The notes: generated by a model from the sequence alone, not told the origin. A stretch of 63,220 nt of DNA from Calothrix sp. CSU_2_0 (GCA_012034595.1 JAAUPE010000020.1:1-63220), one strand, 5' to 3'. Counted from the stretch's first letter, positions 1-8,742 are shown. Made by a program: numbers and translations.

Positions 1-56
1 GGCAATGGGCAATGGGCAATGGGCAATGGGCAATGGGCAATGGGCAATGGGCAATG
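1..56. repeat. Heptanucleotide tandem repeat (CAATGGG)n
   Basis: About eight uninterrupted copies of the 7-mer CAATGGG open the window. Heptameric short tandem repeats of this kind are typical of filamentous cyanobacteria. There are no spacers, so this is not a CRISPR array. The array runs off the left edge, so its full length is unknown. Confidence 0.9.
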
Positions 57-116
57 TGTTAAATAATCAGTGTTTCATACACCTATGCCCAATATACAAG
101 CATCTATTACCTATCC

Positions 117-170
117 CCCATGCCCTATTCCCCATGCCCTATTCCCCATGCCCTATTCCCCATGCCCCAT
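117..170. repeat. 14-nt tandem repeat overlapping the purD 3' end
   Basis: Nearly four copies of a 14-mer of the form CCCATGCCCTATTC lie downstream of, and overlap, the last codons of purD on the minus strand. The final residues of PurD (MGHGE) and its TAG stop are encoded by the repeat itself. Confidence 0.85.
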
Positions 171-1442
171 CTCCAATACTCTATACCCAATATCTCGCCG
201 ATAATACATTCCCTCAAACTGTACCTTGGCAATTCCAGCATAAGCGCGATCGATTGCTTGCTTAAAATCTTCACCGATCGCAGTCACATTCAAAACTCGT
301 CCACCATCACTAACAACTTCCGAACTCTGTAACTTGGTTCCTGCGTGAAATACCGTTGTACCTGCGGTTTCTGCCTCTTGTAACCCAGTAATTACCTTAC
401 CCTTAGCATAATCCCCCGGATAGCCACCAGAAGCCGCTACAACCGTCGCAGATGCGCCATGCTTCCAAGCAATCGGTGGCAAATCTCCCAAACGCTGCTG
501 CACGCAAGCAATTATCAACTCTTCCAGGGGAGTATCCAACAATGGTAAAATCACTTGGGTTTCCGGATCGCCAAAACGACAATTAAACTCCAAAACCTTA
601 AATTCACCATCAGGTGCAACCATCAATCCAGCATATAGCACACCTCGATAATCAATTCCCTTTTTCCTCAAAGCTGCGATCGTAGGTTCCAATACCTCCG
701 TTTGTACCCGTGCCATTATTGCAGGTGTCGCCACAGGTGCGGGTGCATATGCTCCCATTCCCCCCGTATTCTCTCCTGTATCACCTTCCCCGATACGCTT
801 ATGGTCTTGTACAGGTAACAAAGGACGAATCGTCAAACCATCAGTCAGCGCTAAAACCGATACCTCCTGACCAAGCAAAAATTCCTCAACCACCACAAAA
901 TTACCAGCGCTACCAAACTGCCCGCCAAATATGGCATCTAAAGCAGATTCTGCTTCTGTAATAGTTTGAGCAACTATTACACCTTTCCCAGCTGCCAAAC
1001 CATCAGCCTTAACAACAATTGGTACACTGTGGGATTTTACGTAAGATTTTGCAGATGTAATCTCAGTAAATACCGCAGCCTTGGCAGTAGGTATTCTCGC
1101 TTCTTGCATCAAAGCCTTTGCCCAGGCTTTACTTGCCTCGATTTGTGCCCCCATCCGATTGGGACCAAACACCATTAATCCTTGAGCTTGGAGATAATCA
1201 GTAATACCATGAGATAAAGGGACTTCTGGTCCCACAACAACTAACGAAATACCTTCTTTTTTGGCTAGTTTAGCCATTCCCTCAAAATCATCAACCCCCA
1301 CACCAACATTTTCGCATCTTTCCAATGTTGCGGTTCCCCCATTTCCAGGGGTACAAAAAATCCGCTCAATTTGCGGAGATTGCAATAATTTCCATGCTAG
1401 GGCATGTTCGCGTCCACCATTACCAACAACTAAAACTTTCAC
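153..1442 (-). CDS. purD: Phosphoribosylamine-glycine ligase
   Basis: GARS of de novo purine synthesis joins 5-phosphoribosylamine and glycine using ATP in the cytoplasm. The 429-residue length is normal for the family. The N-terminus MKVLVVGNGGREHALAWKL is the classic GARS start, followed by the ATP-grasp region (VVKADGLAAGKGVIVA near residue 145) and the EFNCRFGDPETQ signature near residue 285. The gene stands alone and is divergent from the epimerase at 1916. The natural C-terminus probably ended at about RRDIGYR. The last few residues and the stop codon come from the 14-nt tandem repeat that abuts the gene. Confidence 0.97.
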   Translation of the reverse strand: MKVLVVGNGGREHALAWKLLQSPQIERIFCTPGNGGTATLERCENVGVGVDDFEGMAKLAKKEGISLVVVGPEVPLSHGITDYLQAQGLMVFGPNRMGAQIEASKAWAKALMQEARIPTAKAAVFTEITSAKSYVKSHSVPIVVKADGLAAGKGVIVAQTITEAESALDAIFGGQFGSAGNFVVVEEFLLGQEVSVLALTDGLTIRPLLPVQDHKRIGEGDTGENTGGMGAYAPAPVATPAIMARVQTEVLEPTIAALRKKGIDYRGVLYAGLMVAPDGEFKVLEFNCRFGDPETQVILPLLDTPLEELIIACVQQRLGDLPPIAWKHGASATVVAASGGYPGDYAKGKVITGLQEAETAGTTVFHAGTKLQSSEVVSDGGRVLNVTAIGEDFKQAIDRAYAGIAKVQFEGMYYRRDIGYRVLEMGHGE

Positions 1443-1915
1443 TTTATTCGCAGTTCTCTGTTTGAAGTTTCTCTATTTGAGTGCGATATCCCGGAGGCAT
1501 TAAGTTATGCTTGTCGCGATACTCCCTTGATATTAAGCTCGCGAAACTTTACTGGAGAATGTATCCTCCATCAAGATTTAGCCACTTATTCGTTGCTCCA
1601 AAAAGGGGTATCGTGCAAGTTTCCTTGTGTTTTCTCGGTTCGACTTGCTAGCAATTTTTTATGTTACACCAATTTTTGTCGGGAATTTTACGGAATTAAA
1701 TAATACGGAATTAAATAATAGAGTTTAACTATCCCTGATTTCCTCAACCAAGTTGTAACTCTGAAAACCAGAATTACAACTTTAAATGATTGGGAAACCC
1801 TATAGTTAAATTACTGAGGAGTTTTGCGAAAACATCATTGTAAAGTAAATTAATAGTAGTATTGTCAGTATTGAAATTGCCCTTTAAATACTAAATTCAA
1901 TAAAAATATAAGAAC
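1443..1915. other. Intergenic region between divergent purD and epimerase
   Basis: No gene is visible in this 473-nt region. It must hold the promoters of both flanking genes and contains one copy of the 42-nt palindromic repeat (1541-1579). The portion near 1680-1710 has a short direct duplication of GGAATTAAATAATA. It is AT-rich toward the epimerase start. Confidence 0.6.
1541..1579. repeat. Palindromic repeat, GCGAAACTTT family, copy 1
   Basis: The form is GCGAAACTTTACTGGAG-AATGTAT-CCTCCATCAAGATTT. A purine-rich arm and its complement flank an AATGTATCC core. The same architecture recurs at 10081-10122 (inside an adenylate-kinase-like gene), 28771-28812 (intergenic) and 35930-35971 (inside tnpB). 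Confidence 0.75.
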
Positions 1916-2863
1916 ATGGCTAAAAGTATTGTTACAGGTGCCGCAGGTTTTATTGGTTCCCATATAGTTGAAACCCTGCTAAAACAAGGACAGCAAGTTG
2001 TTGGGATTGATGAGATTAACGATTATTACGACCAAAATTTAAAACGCAAAAATATAGCTCATTTACTCAACCATCCAAATTTTCAATTTATTGAAAATGA
2101 CATTCAGTTTGTTGACTGGCATAGTTTACTACAAGAAACCGATGTAGTTTACCACCAAGCTGCCCAGGCAGGTGTTCGTGCTTCTTGGGGACAAGGTTTT
2201 CGTTCTTATACCGAGCGTAATATCAACGCCACACAAATTTTACTCGAAGCTGCAAAGGATGCAAAAAATCTCAAAAGATTGGTATTTGCATCAACTTCCA
2301 GCATTTACGGAGATGCCGAAACCCTGCCTACCCACGAAGGAATTTGTCCCGCACCAGTTTCACCCTATGGTATTACCAAGTTAGCTGCGGAAAGGTTGTG
2401 CGGACTTTATCATAAAAACTTCGGCGTACCGTTTGTGGCATTAAGATATTTTACAGTGTACGGTCCCCGTCAGCGTCCCGATATGGCATTTCACAAATTT
2501 TTTAAAGCCGTGTTAGATGACGAAGCAATACCTGTTTATGGAGACGGTGAGCAAACACGAGATTTTACATTTGTTAGCGATGCAGTTGCGGCAAATTTGG
2601 CAGCAGCAACTGTACCAGAAGCTGTTGGACAAATTTTTAATATTGGTGGTGGCAGTAGGGTTGTTTTGTCGGAAGTGTTGAAGATGATGGAGGAAGTTGT
2701 TGGTAAGCCTATCAAACGCAATCACATTGAGAAAGCAATGGGTGATGCTAGACACACGGGGGCAGATATCTCGAAGGCACAAAAAATATTGGGTTGGCAG
2801 CCACAAGTTTTGTTGCGTGAGGGTTTAACTCAAGAGTGGCATTGGGTGAAGGATTTGTATTAA
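1916..2863 (+). CDS. NAD-dependent epimerase/dehydratase (extended SDR)
   Basis: This is an extended short-chain dehydrogenase of 315 residues that should act on a nucleotide sugar. The glycine-rich NAD site TGAAGFIG is at residues 7-14 and the catalytic Tyr-x3-Lys pair is Y151/K155 (SPYGITK). The segment YFTVYGPRQRPDMAF is typical of UDP-glucuronate 4-epimerase and related UDP-sugar enzymes. The exact substrate cannot be read from sequence. The gene is monocistronic, with no cell-wall or polysaccharide cluster around it. Its role in exopolysaccharide or lipopolysaccharide precursor supply is inferred from the family only. Confidence 0.93.
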   Translation: MAKSIVTGAAGFIGSHIVETLLKQGQQVVGIDEINDYYDQNLKRKNIAHLLNHPNFQFIENDIQFVDWHSLLQETDVVYHQAAQAGVRASWGQGFRSYTERNINATQILLEAAKDAKNLKRLVFASTSSIYGDAETLPTHEGICPAPVSPYGITKLAAERLCGLYHKNFGVPFVALRYFTVYGPRQRPDMAFHKFFKAVLDDEAIPVYGDGEQTRDFTFVSDAVAANLAAATVPEAVGQIFNIGGGSRVVLSEVLKMMEEVVGKPIKRNHIEKAMGDARHTGADISKAQKILGWQPQVLLREGLTQEWHWVKDLY

Positions 2864-3505
2864 ATGTGATGCAGGCAAATAATTGTTTTTGAATGAGCCT
2901 AAGCACTTGCAATTATGGCTCAACTATGTTCCATAGCTTGACGTGAGTTAGACGGATTTTAGGGTCTACAAGCCTTATGCATCAAGGATTATTGGAACTA
3001 AGGCTGAAAGCAAGTTTCCATCTTTAGTTGAGAATAGAGCCAATAATTGACAAATTCAAGAGTTACTGATTTTATTCTCAATAAGACCAACGATTTTTAG
3101 CAAAGACTGCTTCTCAAACAATTTACTGGGCAAAGCTTTCATATCTGGTCACGTTAGCTTAAGTCGAATGGCACGAACTTAAGACACAGCCCTTACCCCG
3201 ACAGGTTCCCAGCCTGGAGGCTGGGAACCGCTCCTTGGAGGCTGGGAACCAGTCAATTAAGAAGGAGGCAGGGTTCCTCTGGGAACGAGGCTAGATAAGA
3301 GTTTCGGCTTAACAAGCGTGCCATTCAGCTTAAGTCCTTGACCCTGGAAATGAGTTTACCGAAAATAATTAATACTTTTATAATTTCCAGATGCTAACTT
3401 AAAGTAGTACAATTAAACTGTAGTTGATGGGAAGTTCTTTATAGCTTTTGTTTAACTGTTTGTGAAGACTAGCTATGATTTAACAGGTTAAAGGGGGTAG
3501 CTGTA
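2864..3505. other. Repeat-bearing intergenic region
   Basis: No convincing gene is seen in these 640 nt. They contain a MITE-like element at 3156-3335 (separate entry). The stretch just before the TTG start at 3506 is AT-rich and carries the ribosome binding site AGGGGG. Confidence 0.55.
3156..3335. mobile_element. MITE-like element with terminal inverted repeats
   Basis: The ends AGCTTAAGTCGAATGGCACG (3156-3175) and CGTGCCATTCAGCTTAAGT (3317-3335) are inverted copies matching at 16 of 18 positions. The 180-bp interior encodes nothing and carries tandem palindromes of the GGTTCCCAGCCTGGAGGCTGGGAACC type. Small size, inverted ends and no coding capacity fit a non-autonomous element. No clear target duplication was established. 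Confidence 0.5.
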
Positions 3506-3955
3506 TTGTTATCATGTTTTGACGTAGCAAATTACTTCATTCGCTTGGCAAATGAAACAGGGTCATTCTTAAGTAATCTCAAACTTCAAAAGCTTGTTTA
3601 CTATGCTCAAGCTTGGTATCTTGCAATTCACGATAATCCTCTGTTTGACGAAGATTTCCAAGCCTGGATTCATGGACCTGTAATACCCACTTTATATCAG
3701 AAGTACAAAAGTTTTGGATGGCAGCCAATTTTGGAAGATGCCAACCCAGAATTACCTCAAGAAATTCAAGATTTTCTGAAAGAGGTTGCGGAAGAATATT
3801 TTGCCTGTGACGCTTATGAACTAGAGCAGATGACCCATGCTGAGACTCCGTGGGTTAACGCTAGGGAAAATCTCCCACCTGACACACCTTCTAACGCAGT
3901 CATTATCAAGGAGTCGATGAAGGAGTACTACAAATCTTGTGTCAAAGAAGATTAA
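3506..3955 (+). CDS. Panacea (SocA-like) domain protein, probable antitoxin
   Basis: This 149-residue protein matches the Panacea/SocA-like family: FDVANYFIRLANE, LSNLKLQKLVYYAQAW, the aromatic-rich ILAIHD region and AWIHGPVIPTLYQKY. Panacea domains are known as promiscuous antitoxins that pair with many unrelated toxins, or as adaptors to proteases. The start is TTG at 3506, preceded by AGGGGG at good spacing; the nearby ATG is out of frame. The next gene starts with GTG inside this one, a 17-nt overlap, which indicates translational coupling as expected for a two-gene toxin-antitoxin module. Confidence 0.85.
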   Translation: MLSCFDVANYFIRLANETGSFLSNLKLQKLVYYAQAWYLAIHDNPLFDEDFQAWIHGPVIPTLYQKYKSFGWQPILEDANPELPQEIQDFLKEVAEEYFACDAYELEQMTHAETPWVNARENLPPDTPSNAVIIKESMKEYYKSCVKED

Positions 3956-4370
3956 GAAAACTAATATCCCCAAAGATGCTCCATCAGGTATTAGAGGAAC
4001 AAAGCTGAAGCCACCTCAAGGCATCAGTTTTTCGTTTAAATACTATCAGGACGATAACAACAAGTTTTCTTGTATGGAGAAAAAAGTTATTTACTGGCAG
4101 ACTCTCCTCAAACGATTAAAAGACCTGTCCACTTTAATGGTTCAAAACTTGTTAAATAATCGTAGTAGTACCCTGAGATGCCATCCTATTAAGTGGGAAG
4201 GTACTAGTGAAAACGGATTTGGTTTGCCAAACGAAGAACAATTAGTTGATACACCTTATCAGTTTTCTGTCTCGTCAAATGAACATGGTAGAGTTCATGG
4301 TTTCTTTATTGATGAAGTTTTTTATATTGTTTGGCTCGATCCAGATCATCAGCTTTATCCTGCTAAGTAA
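3939..4370 (+). CDS. Panacea partner, candidate toxin of unknown fold
   Basis: This 143-residue protein starts at GTG 3939 and overlaps the Panacea gene by 17 nt. I do not recognise a catalytic family. The C-terminus has a clear conserved-looking block, RVHGFFIDEVFYIVWLDP followed by DHQLYP. The N-terminal 30 residues are Lys/Pro-rich and the middle is basic and probably helical. Position downstream of, and overlapping, a Panacea gene is the main reason to call it a toxin. There are no membrane segments, no HxFx4R nuclease-like motif and no Fic motif. Codon use resembles the neighbouring genes. Confidence 0.6.
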   Translation: MSKKIKKTNIPKDAPSGIRGTKLKPPQGISFSFKYYQDDNNKFSCMEKKVIYWQTLLKRLKDLSTLMVQNLLNNRSSTLRCHPIKWEGTSENGFGLPNEEQLVDTPYQFSVSSNEHGRVHGFFIDEVFYIVWLDPDHQLYPAK

Positions 4371-4511
4371 AACAAAGCTGTCTAATCAGATGTTAGGGCG
4401 CTATATATTAATATATATTCACTTGAATTCAAGAAATTGATTAAAAAGTACATGAACCCTAAAAGTTAAATCTAAAAACTCAATTTGAATTTATTTTTGA
4501 TTATCACTCAA

Positions 4512-4982
4512 TCAACACTCACAAAAGTTCGCAATATCGCACAAAGCTTTCCAGGTTTGATTGCCAATAATCCCATCAACTGTTAACTTTCGGGTGCGTT
4601 GAACGTTTTTAATTGCATTTTCCGTACCTAATCCAAAGTCACCATCAACTAAACCACCATATAATCCATTATCTTTGAGAACTTCCTGAACCATCGCCAC
4701 TAATTCACTTTTTACACCACGACGTAATATGGGTTTACCTACTGGTGCTTTTGTACGTAAAGATTTCCAAACCATTTCATCTGCAATCCCAGTTTGCTTT
4801 AGGAAAAACTGATATTGCACCGTTTCGACTGCATGTTCGGTTTCCGAGCCAAAAACGCCATTGGCAGGAAAGCGATCAGGTCCCGGAAGTCTGGGGTTTA
4901 ATAATTGTTACAGTTCTTTGACTTTTTCGCCTTCCAAACCGATTTTTAATGTGGGGAAGTTAGCGGAAATTTCTGCTGGCAT
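4512..4982 (-). pseudogene. Peptidoglycan-binding protein, interrupted by an in-frame TAA
   Basis: Reading from ATG 4982, which has a strong AGGAGG ribosome site, gives 24 codons ending KVKEL. A TAA at 4910-4908 follows, and the same frame then continues with QLLNPRLPGPDR to the natural stop at 4512. The restored product is about 156 residues and holds two peptidoglycan-binding-1 repeats, the second near VQEVLKDNGLYGGLVDGDFG. One C-to-T change (CAA to TAA) explains the break, with no frame change. A GTG restart at 4820 could give a 102-residue protein with one repeat. It is either a recent nonsense pseudogene or a base error. Confidence 0.75.
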
Positions 4983-5074
4983 GGTTTTTGCCTCCTTGTA
5001 TTGCTATTTACTACCCCATCATCTTTTCCATGCATTCCGGAAGTTTATAGGTAATTTTAAGTTCTCAAGCAAAG

Positions 5075-5106
5075 CATATCCCTGACTTTTTGAAGTCAGG
5101 GATATG
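5075..5106. terminator. Perfect 14-bp hairpin
   Basis: CATATCCCTGACTT (5075-5088) and its exact complement (5093-5106) flank the 4-nt loop TTTG. It lies downstream of the M50B gene stop (minus strand) and before the next minus-strand gene. The T-tract is weak, so it could be an attenuating or processing hairpin rather than a classical terminator. Confidence 0.45.
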
Positions 5107-5131
5107 AAAAGGAAATATATTTTTTGTTAAG

Positions 5132-5875
5132 TTAAGTTGAGCGATGAGCAACACGCAAACTTTGGATTAAAATCACCAGAGATGCGATCGCCATTAAACC
5201 ACCCCAAAACCAATAAGGTAAGAGTAATTGCTGTTGAATTTGGGCTGTATCGGAAGCTCCTAAGCGTCCGGCTGTTTCGCTAAATAGATAATCTAATTGG
5301 TGGTAAGTGCTGATACAAGCTTGTACTCCCAAAAATTGAACTGCAAAGCCTTGTACCCAACGGGTTGTTTTTAACCCCAAAAAGAGAATAATCATACCCA
5401 GCAAGGGAACAAAAATAAATCCAAATGGCGATCGCACCCAAACCAAAGTAGATACTAATAAACAAATTCCCAATATTTTTAAGCTTAAAGATGCAGTTTT
5501 GTAACTGCGCGATGCCACAATTAATACCGCACCTGCAATAGGTGGTCCCATTGGACCCGCAGCTGCAACTAAAGCACGACGAATCGGGTCCCAGGATGCC
5601 GGAAAGGTGTAAGCTGCAAAACCGGAACCATTGGGGAAAATTTGTAATTGCTGAAAATTTCCTCCCAATAGAGCAGCCATTAACCCATGCGCCATTTCAT
5701 GAAACCAAGTCGCCAAAATTGTGAACGGATAAAGAATATAATCACCACCAGGTAACTGCCACAACAAAGCTGTGGCAACAGCTGCTCCAACTAACCAATT
5801 AAGCCCCATGCGGTCAATAACCGCAGGGGCTTCATTTGCGAGCAAAGGTTCTGAATTTTTCCAAGGTTCGCTCAT
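5132..5875 (-). CDS. M50B-family integral membrane metallopeptidase
   Basis: This 247-residue multi-pass membrane protein has the zinc motif HEMAH at residues 59-63, inside the first hydrophobic region, as in M50B (site-2-protease-like) peptidases. Other hydrophobic segments lie near residues 28-45, 100-120, 130-160 and 220-240. A second candidate metal ligand (DP in ASWDPIRR, near residue 95) is present. Two FHA-domain genes lie immediately upstream on the same strand with a 67-nt gap, so the three may be co-transcribed. Substrate unknown. The combination with FHA proteins suggests a link to phosphothreonine signalling, but that is inference. Confidence 0.85.
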   Translation of the reverse strand: MSEPWKNSEPLLANEAPAVIDRMGLNWLVGAAVATALLWQLPGGDYILYPFTILATWFHEMAHGLMAALLGGNFQQLQIFPNGSGFAAYTFPASWDPIRRALVAAAGPMGPPIAGAVLIVASRSYKTASLSLKILGICLLVSTLVWVRSPFGFIFVPLLGMIILFLGLKTTRWVQGFAVQFLGVQACISTYHQLDYLFSETAGRLGASDTAQIQQQLLLPYWFWGGLMAIASLVILIQSLRVAHRST

Positions 5876-5942
5876 ACTACATCCACCAATACACCAGCCC
5901 TAAATAACTGTTGATTTCTGCTTTTGGGAATACTACGATGTT

Positions 5943-6371
5943 CTACTTGAGTCTATCGTAACCGGACTTGACTGTGGTTTGTGGAATAGATGAATTGTGT
6001 TGGATTTGACTTATCTCTTGTGGCTGGTTTATGTGTGCTGCTGTATCTAATTCTAGACGAACCTGAATTTGTGGACCCGATCGCGCCAGACGAAAGATAA
6101 CTCCATCGGTGACAGGAATTTGCGAAACCCGATCGCCATCGACATAAGTACCATTAGCACCTAAACTCACAATTTCCCAACCTGTCTCTACTTGTCGTAA
6201 TTCAACGTGATAACGGGAAACTACAGCGCTGTAGAGAACTACATGATTATCGTTTGCCCGTCCAACACGAATAACTGTTTCGTCCTCAAAAGTCCAACTT
6301 TGAGCTGGGAGAGATTCTTGTGGATGTAGTAAATTAAGTAAAATCACTGAATAGTTTGCAATTAATTTCAA
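5943..6371 (-). CDS. FHA-domain protein
   Basis: This short 142-residue protein is almost entirely one FHA domain. It contains IRVGRANDNHVVL, the core VVSRYHVEL and GANGTYVDGDRV, the residues that bind phosphothreonine in this family. It has no zinc ribbon and no membrane segment. Its ATG overlaps the stop of the upstream FHA gene by 4 nt (6368-6371), which implies translational coupling. The C-terminal 30 residues are Gln/Ser-rich and likely disordered. Confidence 0.9.
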   Translation of the reverse strand: MKLIANYSVILLNLLHPQESLPAQSWTFEDETVIRVGRANDNHVVLYSAVVSRYHVELRQVETGWEIVSLGANGTYVDGDRVSQIPVTDGVIFRLARSGPQIQVRLELDTAAHINQPQEISQIQHNSSIPQTTVKSGYDRLK

Positions 6372-7339
6372 ACAAATTGAAACAGAAATGTGACTAAATC
6401 CCCCTTGCCCAGTCCAACGCGATCGCCTGGTCGCAAACGATGTCTGTTGCCTGGTAATAGGGGTAAATTATTGATGTATGTGCCGTTGGAACTACCCGCA
6501 TCTTCAATGTAGTATGCATCACCTTCGACACGAATATCGGCATGAATCCGCGAGACAACTTCTGAATTGGGAAATCCCGATACATCGATGTCTGGGGGAA
6601 TGCGATCGTTAGGCTTACCAATATGAATCACCGGGAGATTTTGCGGTAATTCAATATTTTGTTCGGATTGAACATGAATCAGTCGTCCAATCACACTTTG
6701 TATTTGGGTTGGTGTGTGTATTGGTATCGATGCCGCAGGAGCTTCGGCAACAACTGCCACAGGTTCGGGTTCAGCTTCAACTTCGACAACTGTTGCCACA
6801 GGTTCAGGTTCAGGTTCAACAACTGCTGCTACAGGTTCGGGTTCAGGTTCAGCTTCGACAACTGCTGGCACGGGTTCGGATGCAATAGTTGGAGGTGGTG
6901 GGGTTATTGGTGGTGAAGTTGTCATCGGTGCTGGAACAGCCGTTGGAGGTGGACTAGTTTCAGCGACTACAACTGGTTGCGGTTCGGGAACGGCAAAGGC
7001 TGTAGGTGGTAAAGGAGAAACTTCTGGTGCAACCGTAGGAGGTGCTGTCACCACAATTGGTTGTGCTTGTATAAGTGGTTCGGGAGAAGCCAAAGGAGGT
7101 ACTTCCAGGGGGATATCAGGTGCGACTGTCGGTGCGATCGTAGGTGCGGCAACTGTAGGTGCAACGGTTGCAGCCGCAGTTCTCAAATTAAAGCCACATT
7201 GACCGCAGAACGATGCATCTGCCTGCACAGTTGCCCCACAGCTTGGACAGCCAATAGTAGCTGGTAATGGGGTATAGCAAGCTTCACACTGGACGGCACC
7301 GTCTGGGTTCGGGTGATTGCAGTTAGGGCAGACGATCAT
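6368..7339 (-). CDS. Zinc-ribbon, Pro/Glu-rich linker, FHA protein
   Basis: This 323-residue protein has three parts. The N-terminus has two zinc ribbons (CPNCNHPNPDGAVQCEAC and CPSCG...CGQCG, residues 4-52). A long Pro/Ala/Val/Glu linker (about 55-210) contains repeated EPEPVA units. The C-terminal FHA domain (about 220-323) carries VVSRIHADI and GSSNGTYINN. FHA domains bind phosphothreonine, so this is probably an adaptor downstream of Ser/Thr kinases. The repetitive linker DNA (GGTTCAGGTTCAG type) is prone to length change. It is coupled to the second FHA gene by a 4-nt overlap. Confidence 0.9.
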   Translation of the reverse strand: MIVCPNCNHPNPDGAVQCEACYTPLPATIGCPSCGATVQADASFCGQCGFNLRTAAATVAPTVAAPTIAPTVAPDIPLEVPPLASPEPLIQAQPIVVTAPPTVAPEVSPLPPTAFAVPEPQPVVVAETSPPPTAVPAPMTTSPPITPPPPTIASEPVPAVVEAEPEPEPVAAVVEPEPEPVATVVEVEAEPEPVAVVAEAPAASIPIHTPTQIQSVIGRLIHVQSEQNIELPQNLPVIHIGKPNDRIPPDIDVSGFPNSEVVSRIHADIRVEGDAYYIEDAGSSNGTYINNLPLLPGNRHRLRPGDRVGLGKGDLVTFLFQFV

Positions 7340-7906
7340 GGAAATAAGCCTTTTTTTAGGTCAGCGTTAAAGATGTTTGGCACAAAGCAGAGGGTATATT
7401 ACTCTAGCTTCCGATTTTAGCAACTACTCCTGATGGGTTAGCTATATTCGCTGTATAATTTCTAATTCGTAATCCCTTGGGGCAAAAACCTCCGCTTATG
7501 TAATTCGTAATTTAGCGGTGAAAACTCAGGTAAATCTTGAAAATTTGCCGCAAGAATTTTCCACTGCTGTGCTTCCCCATTTGGTTTACAGGGAAAAGCA
7601 GATTATATTCTTTATTTCAGTACCCCTGCACTCATGTGTCGGTTTCTAGCGAGAAGTTGCAAATCAGAAATTACGAATCAGAAATTAAAAATTATGTAGC
7701 TTGTTTCCCTGGATGGGTAAGCTTACAGCGAGTATTTAGAAATGACGAATTGTTTCAGTCAGCTTGCTGAGAGAGGGTTTCTCTCTTTTCTAAATCCTCT
7801 CCCAAATTGAATGAGGCACGTAGTTCAAAGTATTGTTTAAATTTAATGTCTCCAGGAAAACTTAATACTTCGCTCTCGAATGTAAGCACCTCATTACTTT
7901 AATTCG
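7340..7906. other. Intergenic region, no gene recognised
   Basis: The 567 nt between the FHA operon promoter side and the end of pgl contain AATTCGTAATTT-type short repeats near 7460-7510 and a stretch of mixed composition. A forward open frame near 7537-7770 has no recognisable similarity or ribosome site, and I do not call it. Confidence 0.5.
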
Positions 7907-8626
7907 CTACTTTAACTCGCTACCTGCTAACCCATCTAGTAGCCACCAAAGCTCCCCTTGAGGTTTGATTAAGCGCGATGGATATGTAAAGTCGTCCGCA
8001 ACAGGTGCAAAGACTTGCGCTAAAGCTGGTCGCTTATTCGCCCCAGCTACTACAAACATAACGCACCGAGCGGCGTTAATAAACGGGTATGTGAAAGTTA
8101 GACGCTGACTACTATCTTTATTGCCAACTGTAACCAGCTTGTCTGTAACTTTTAGCGCTTCTGTGCCAGGGAAGAGGGAAGCAGTATGGGCATCGTCACC
8201 CATCCCCAACAAAATCACATCCAATGCTGGAAACTCACCTGGTTTGACTTGAAAAAAGCCTTGCAGTTCTTGTTCGTGTTTTGCTGCCGAAGTTGCTGGG
8301 TTCCCTTCTAGAGTCGGCATTGCGTGGATATTTGCCGCAGGAATATTAACTCGATCCAACCATGCCTGACGCGCCATTTTTTGGTTACTATCGGGGTGTT
8401 CGGGTGGCACGTAGCGTTCGTCTCCCCAGAAGACGTGAATTTTGTCCCAAGGTAGATTTTGGCTGGCGATCGCTTCATATAATGGTTTAGGTGTACTACC
8501 TCCAGATAAGGCAATAGTAAAAATACCTCGTTCCTGAATTGCGACTTCTATTTTTGAGAGAATGATTTCTTGCGATCGCGCAATCAACCCAGCTAAATCG
8601 GGCAATATCTCAATTTTTTTTGTCAT
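7907..8626 (-). CDS. pgl: 6-phosphogluconolactonase
   Basis: This hydrolyses 6-phosphogluconolactone to 6-phosphogluconate in the oxidative pentose phosphate pathway. Its 239 residues are usual for the DevB/Pgl type. Signatures are ALSGGSTPKPLYEAIA near residue 38, HVFWGDERYVPPEHPDSN near residue 63 and LGMGDDAHTASLFPG near residue 138. In cyanobacteria this enzyme feeds NADPH production in the dark and in heterocysts. The gene stands alone, upstream of rph on the same strand with a 137-nt gap that contains a repeat. Confidence 0.96.
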   Translation of the reverse strand: MTKKIEILPDLAGLIARSQEIILSKIEVAIQERGIFTIALSGGSTPKPLYEAIASQNLPWDKIHVFWGDERYVPPEHPDSNQKMARQAWLDRVNIPAANIHAMPTLEGNPATSAAKHEQELQGFFQVKPGEFPALDVILLGMGDDAHTASLFPGTEALKVTDKLVTVGNKDSSQRLTFTYPFINAARCVMFVVAGANKRPALAQVFAPVADDFTYPSRLIKPQGELWWLLDGLAGSELK

Positions 8627-8742
8627 ACATCATCACCACATTGCTTTGCTTCCAGCAATACGATAACGAAATTATGGGAACTGTTTGGATTTGTTGCGGA
8701 AATTTTTAATTAATTGGGTAATCGATAATGGGTAATACAAGA

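Noticed and set aside
1-56. Possible CRISPR array
   Set aside because: The unit is only 7 nt with no spacers; it is a short tandem repeat. The same applies to 41614-41653 and 62535-62580.
6714-7202. 162-codon forward open frame rich in Gly/Ala/Ser/Thr
   Set aside because: It is the antisense shadow of the Pro/Glu-rich linker of the FHA protein; the low-complexity DNA keeps both strands open.
7537-7770. 77-codon forward open frame between the FHA genes and pgl
   Set aside because: No ribosome site, no recognisable family, composition like intergenic DNA.
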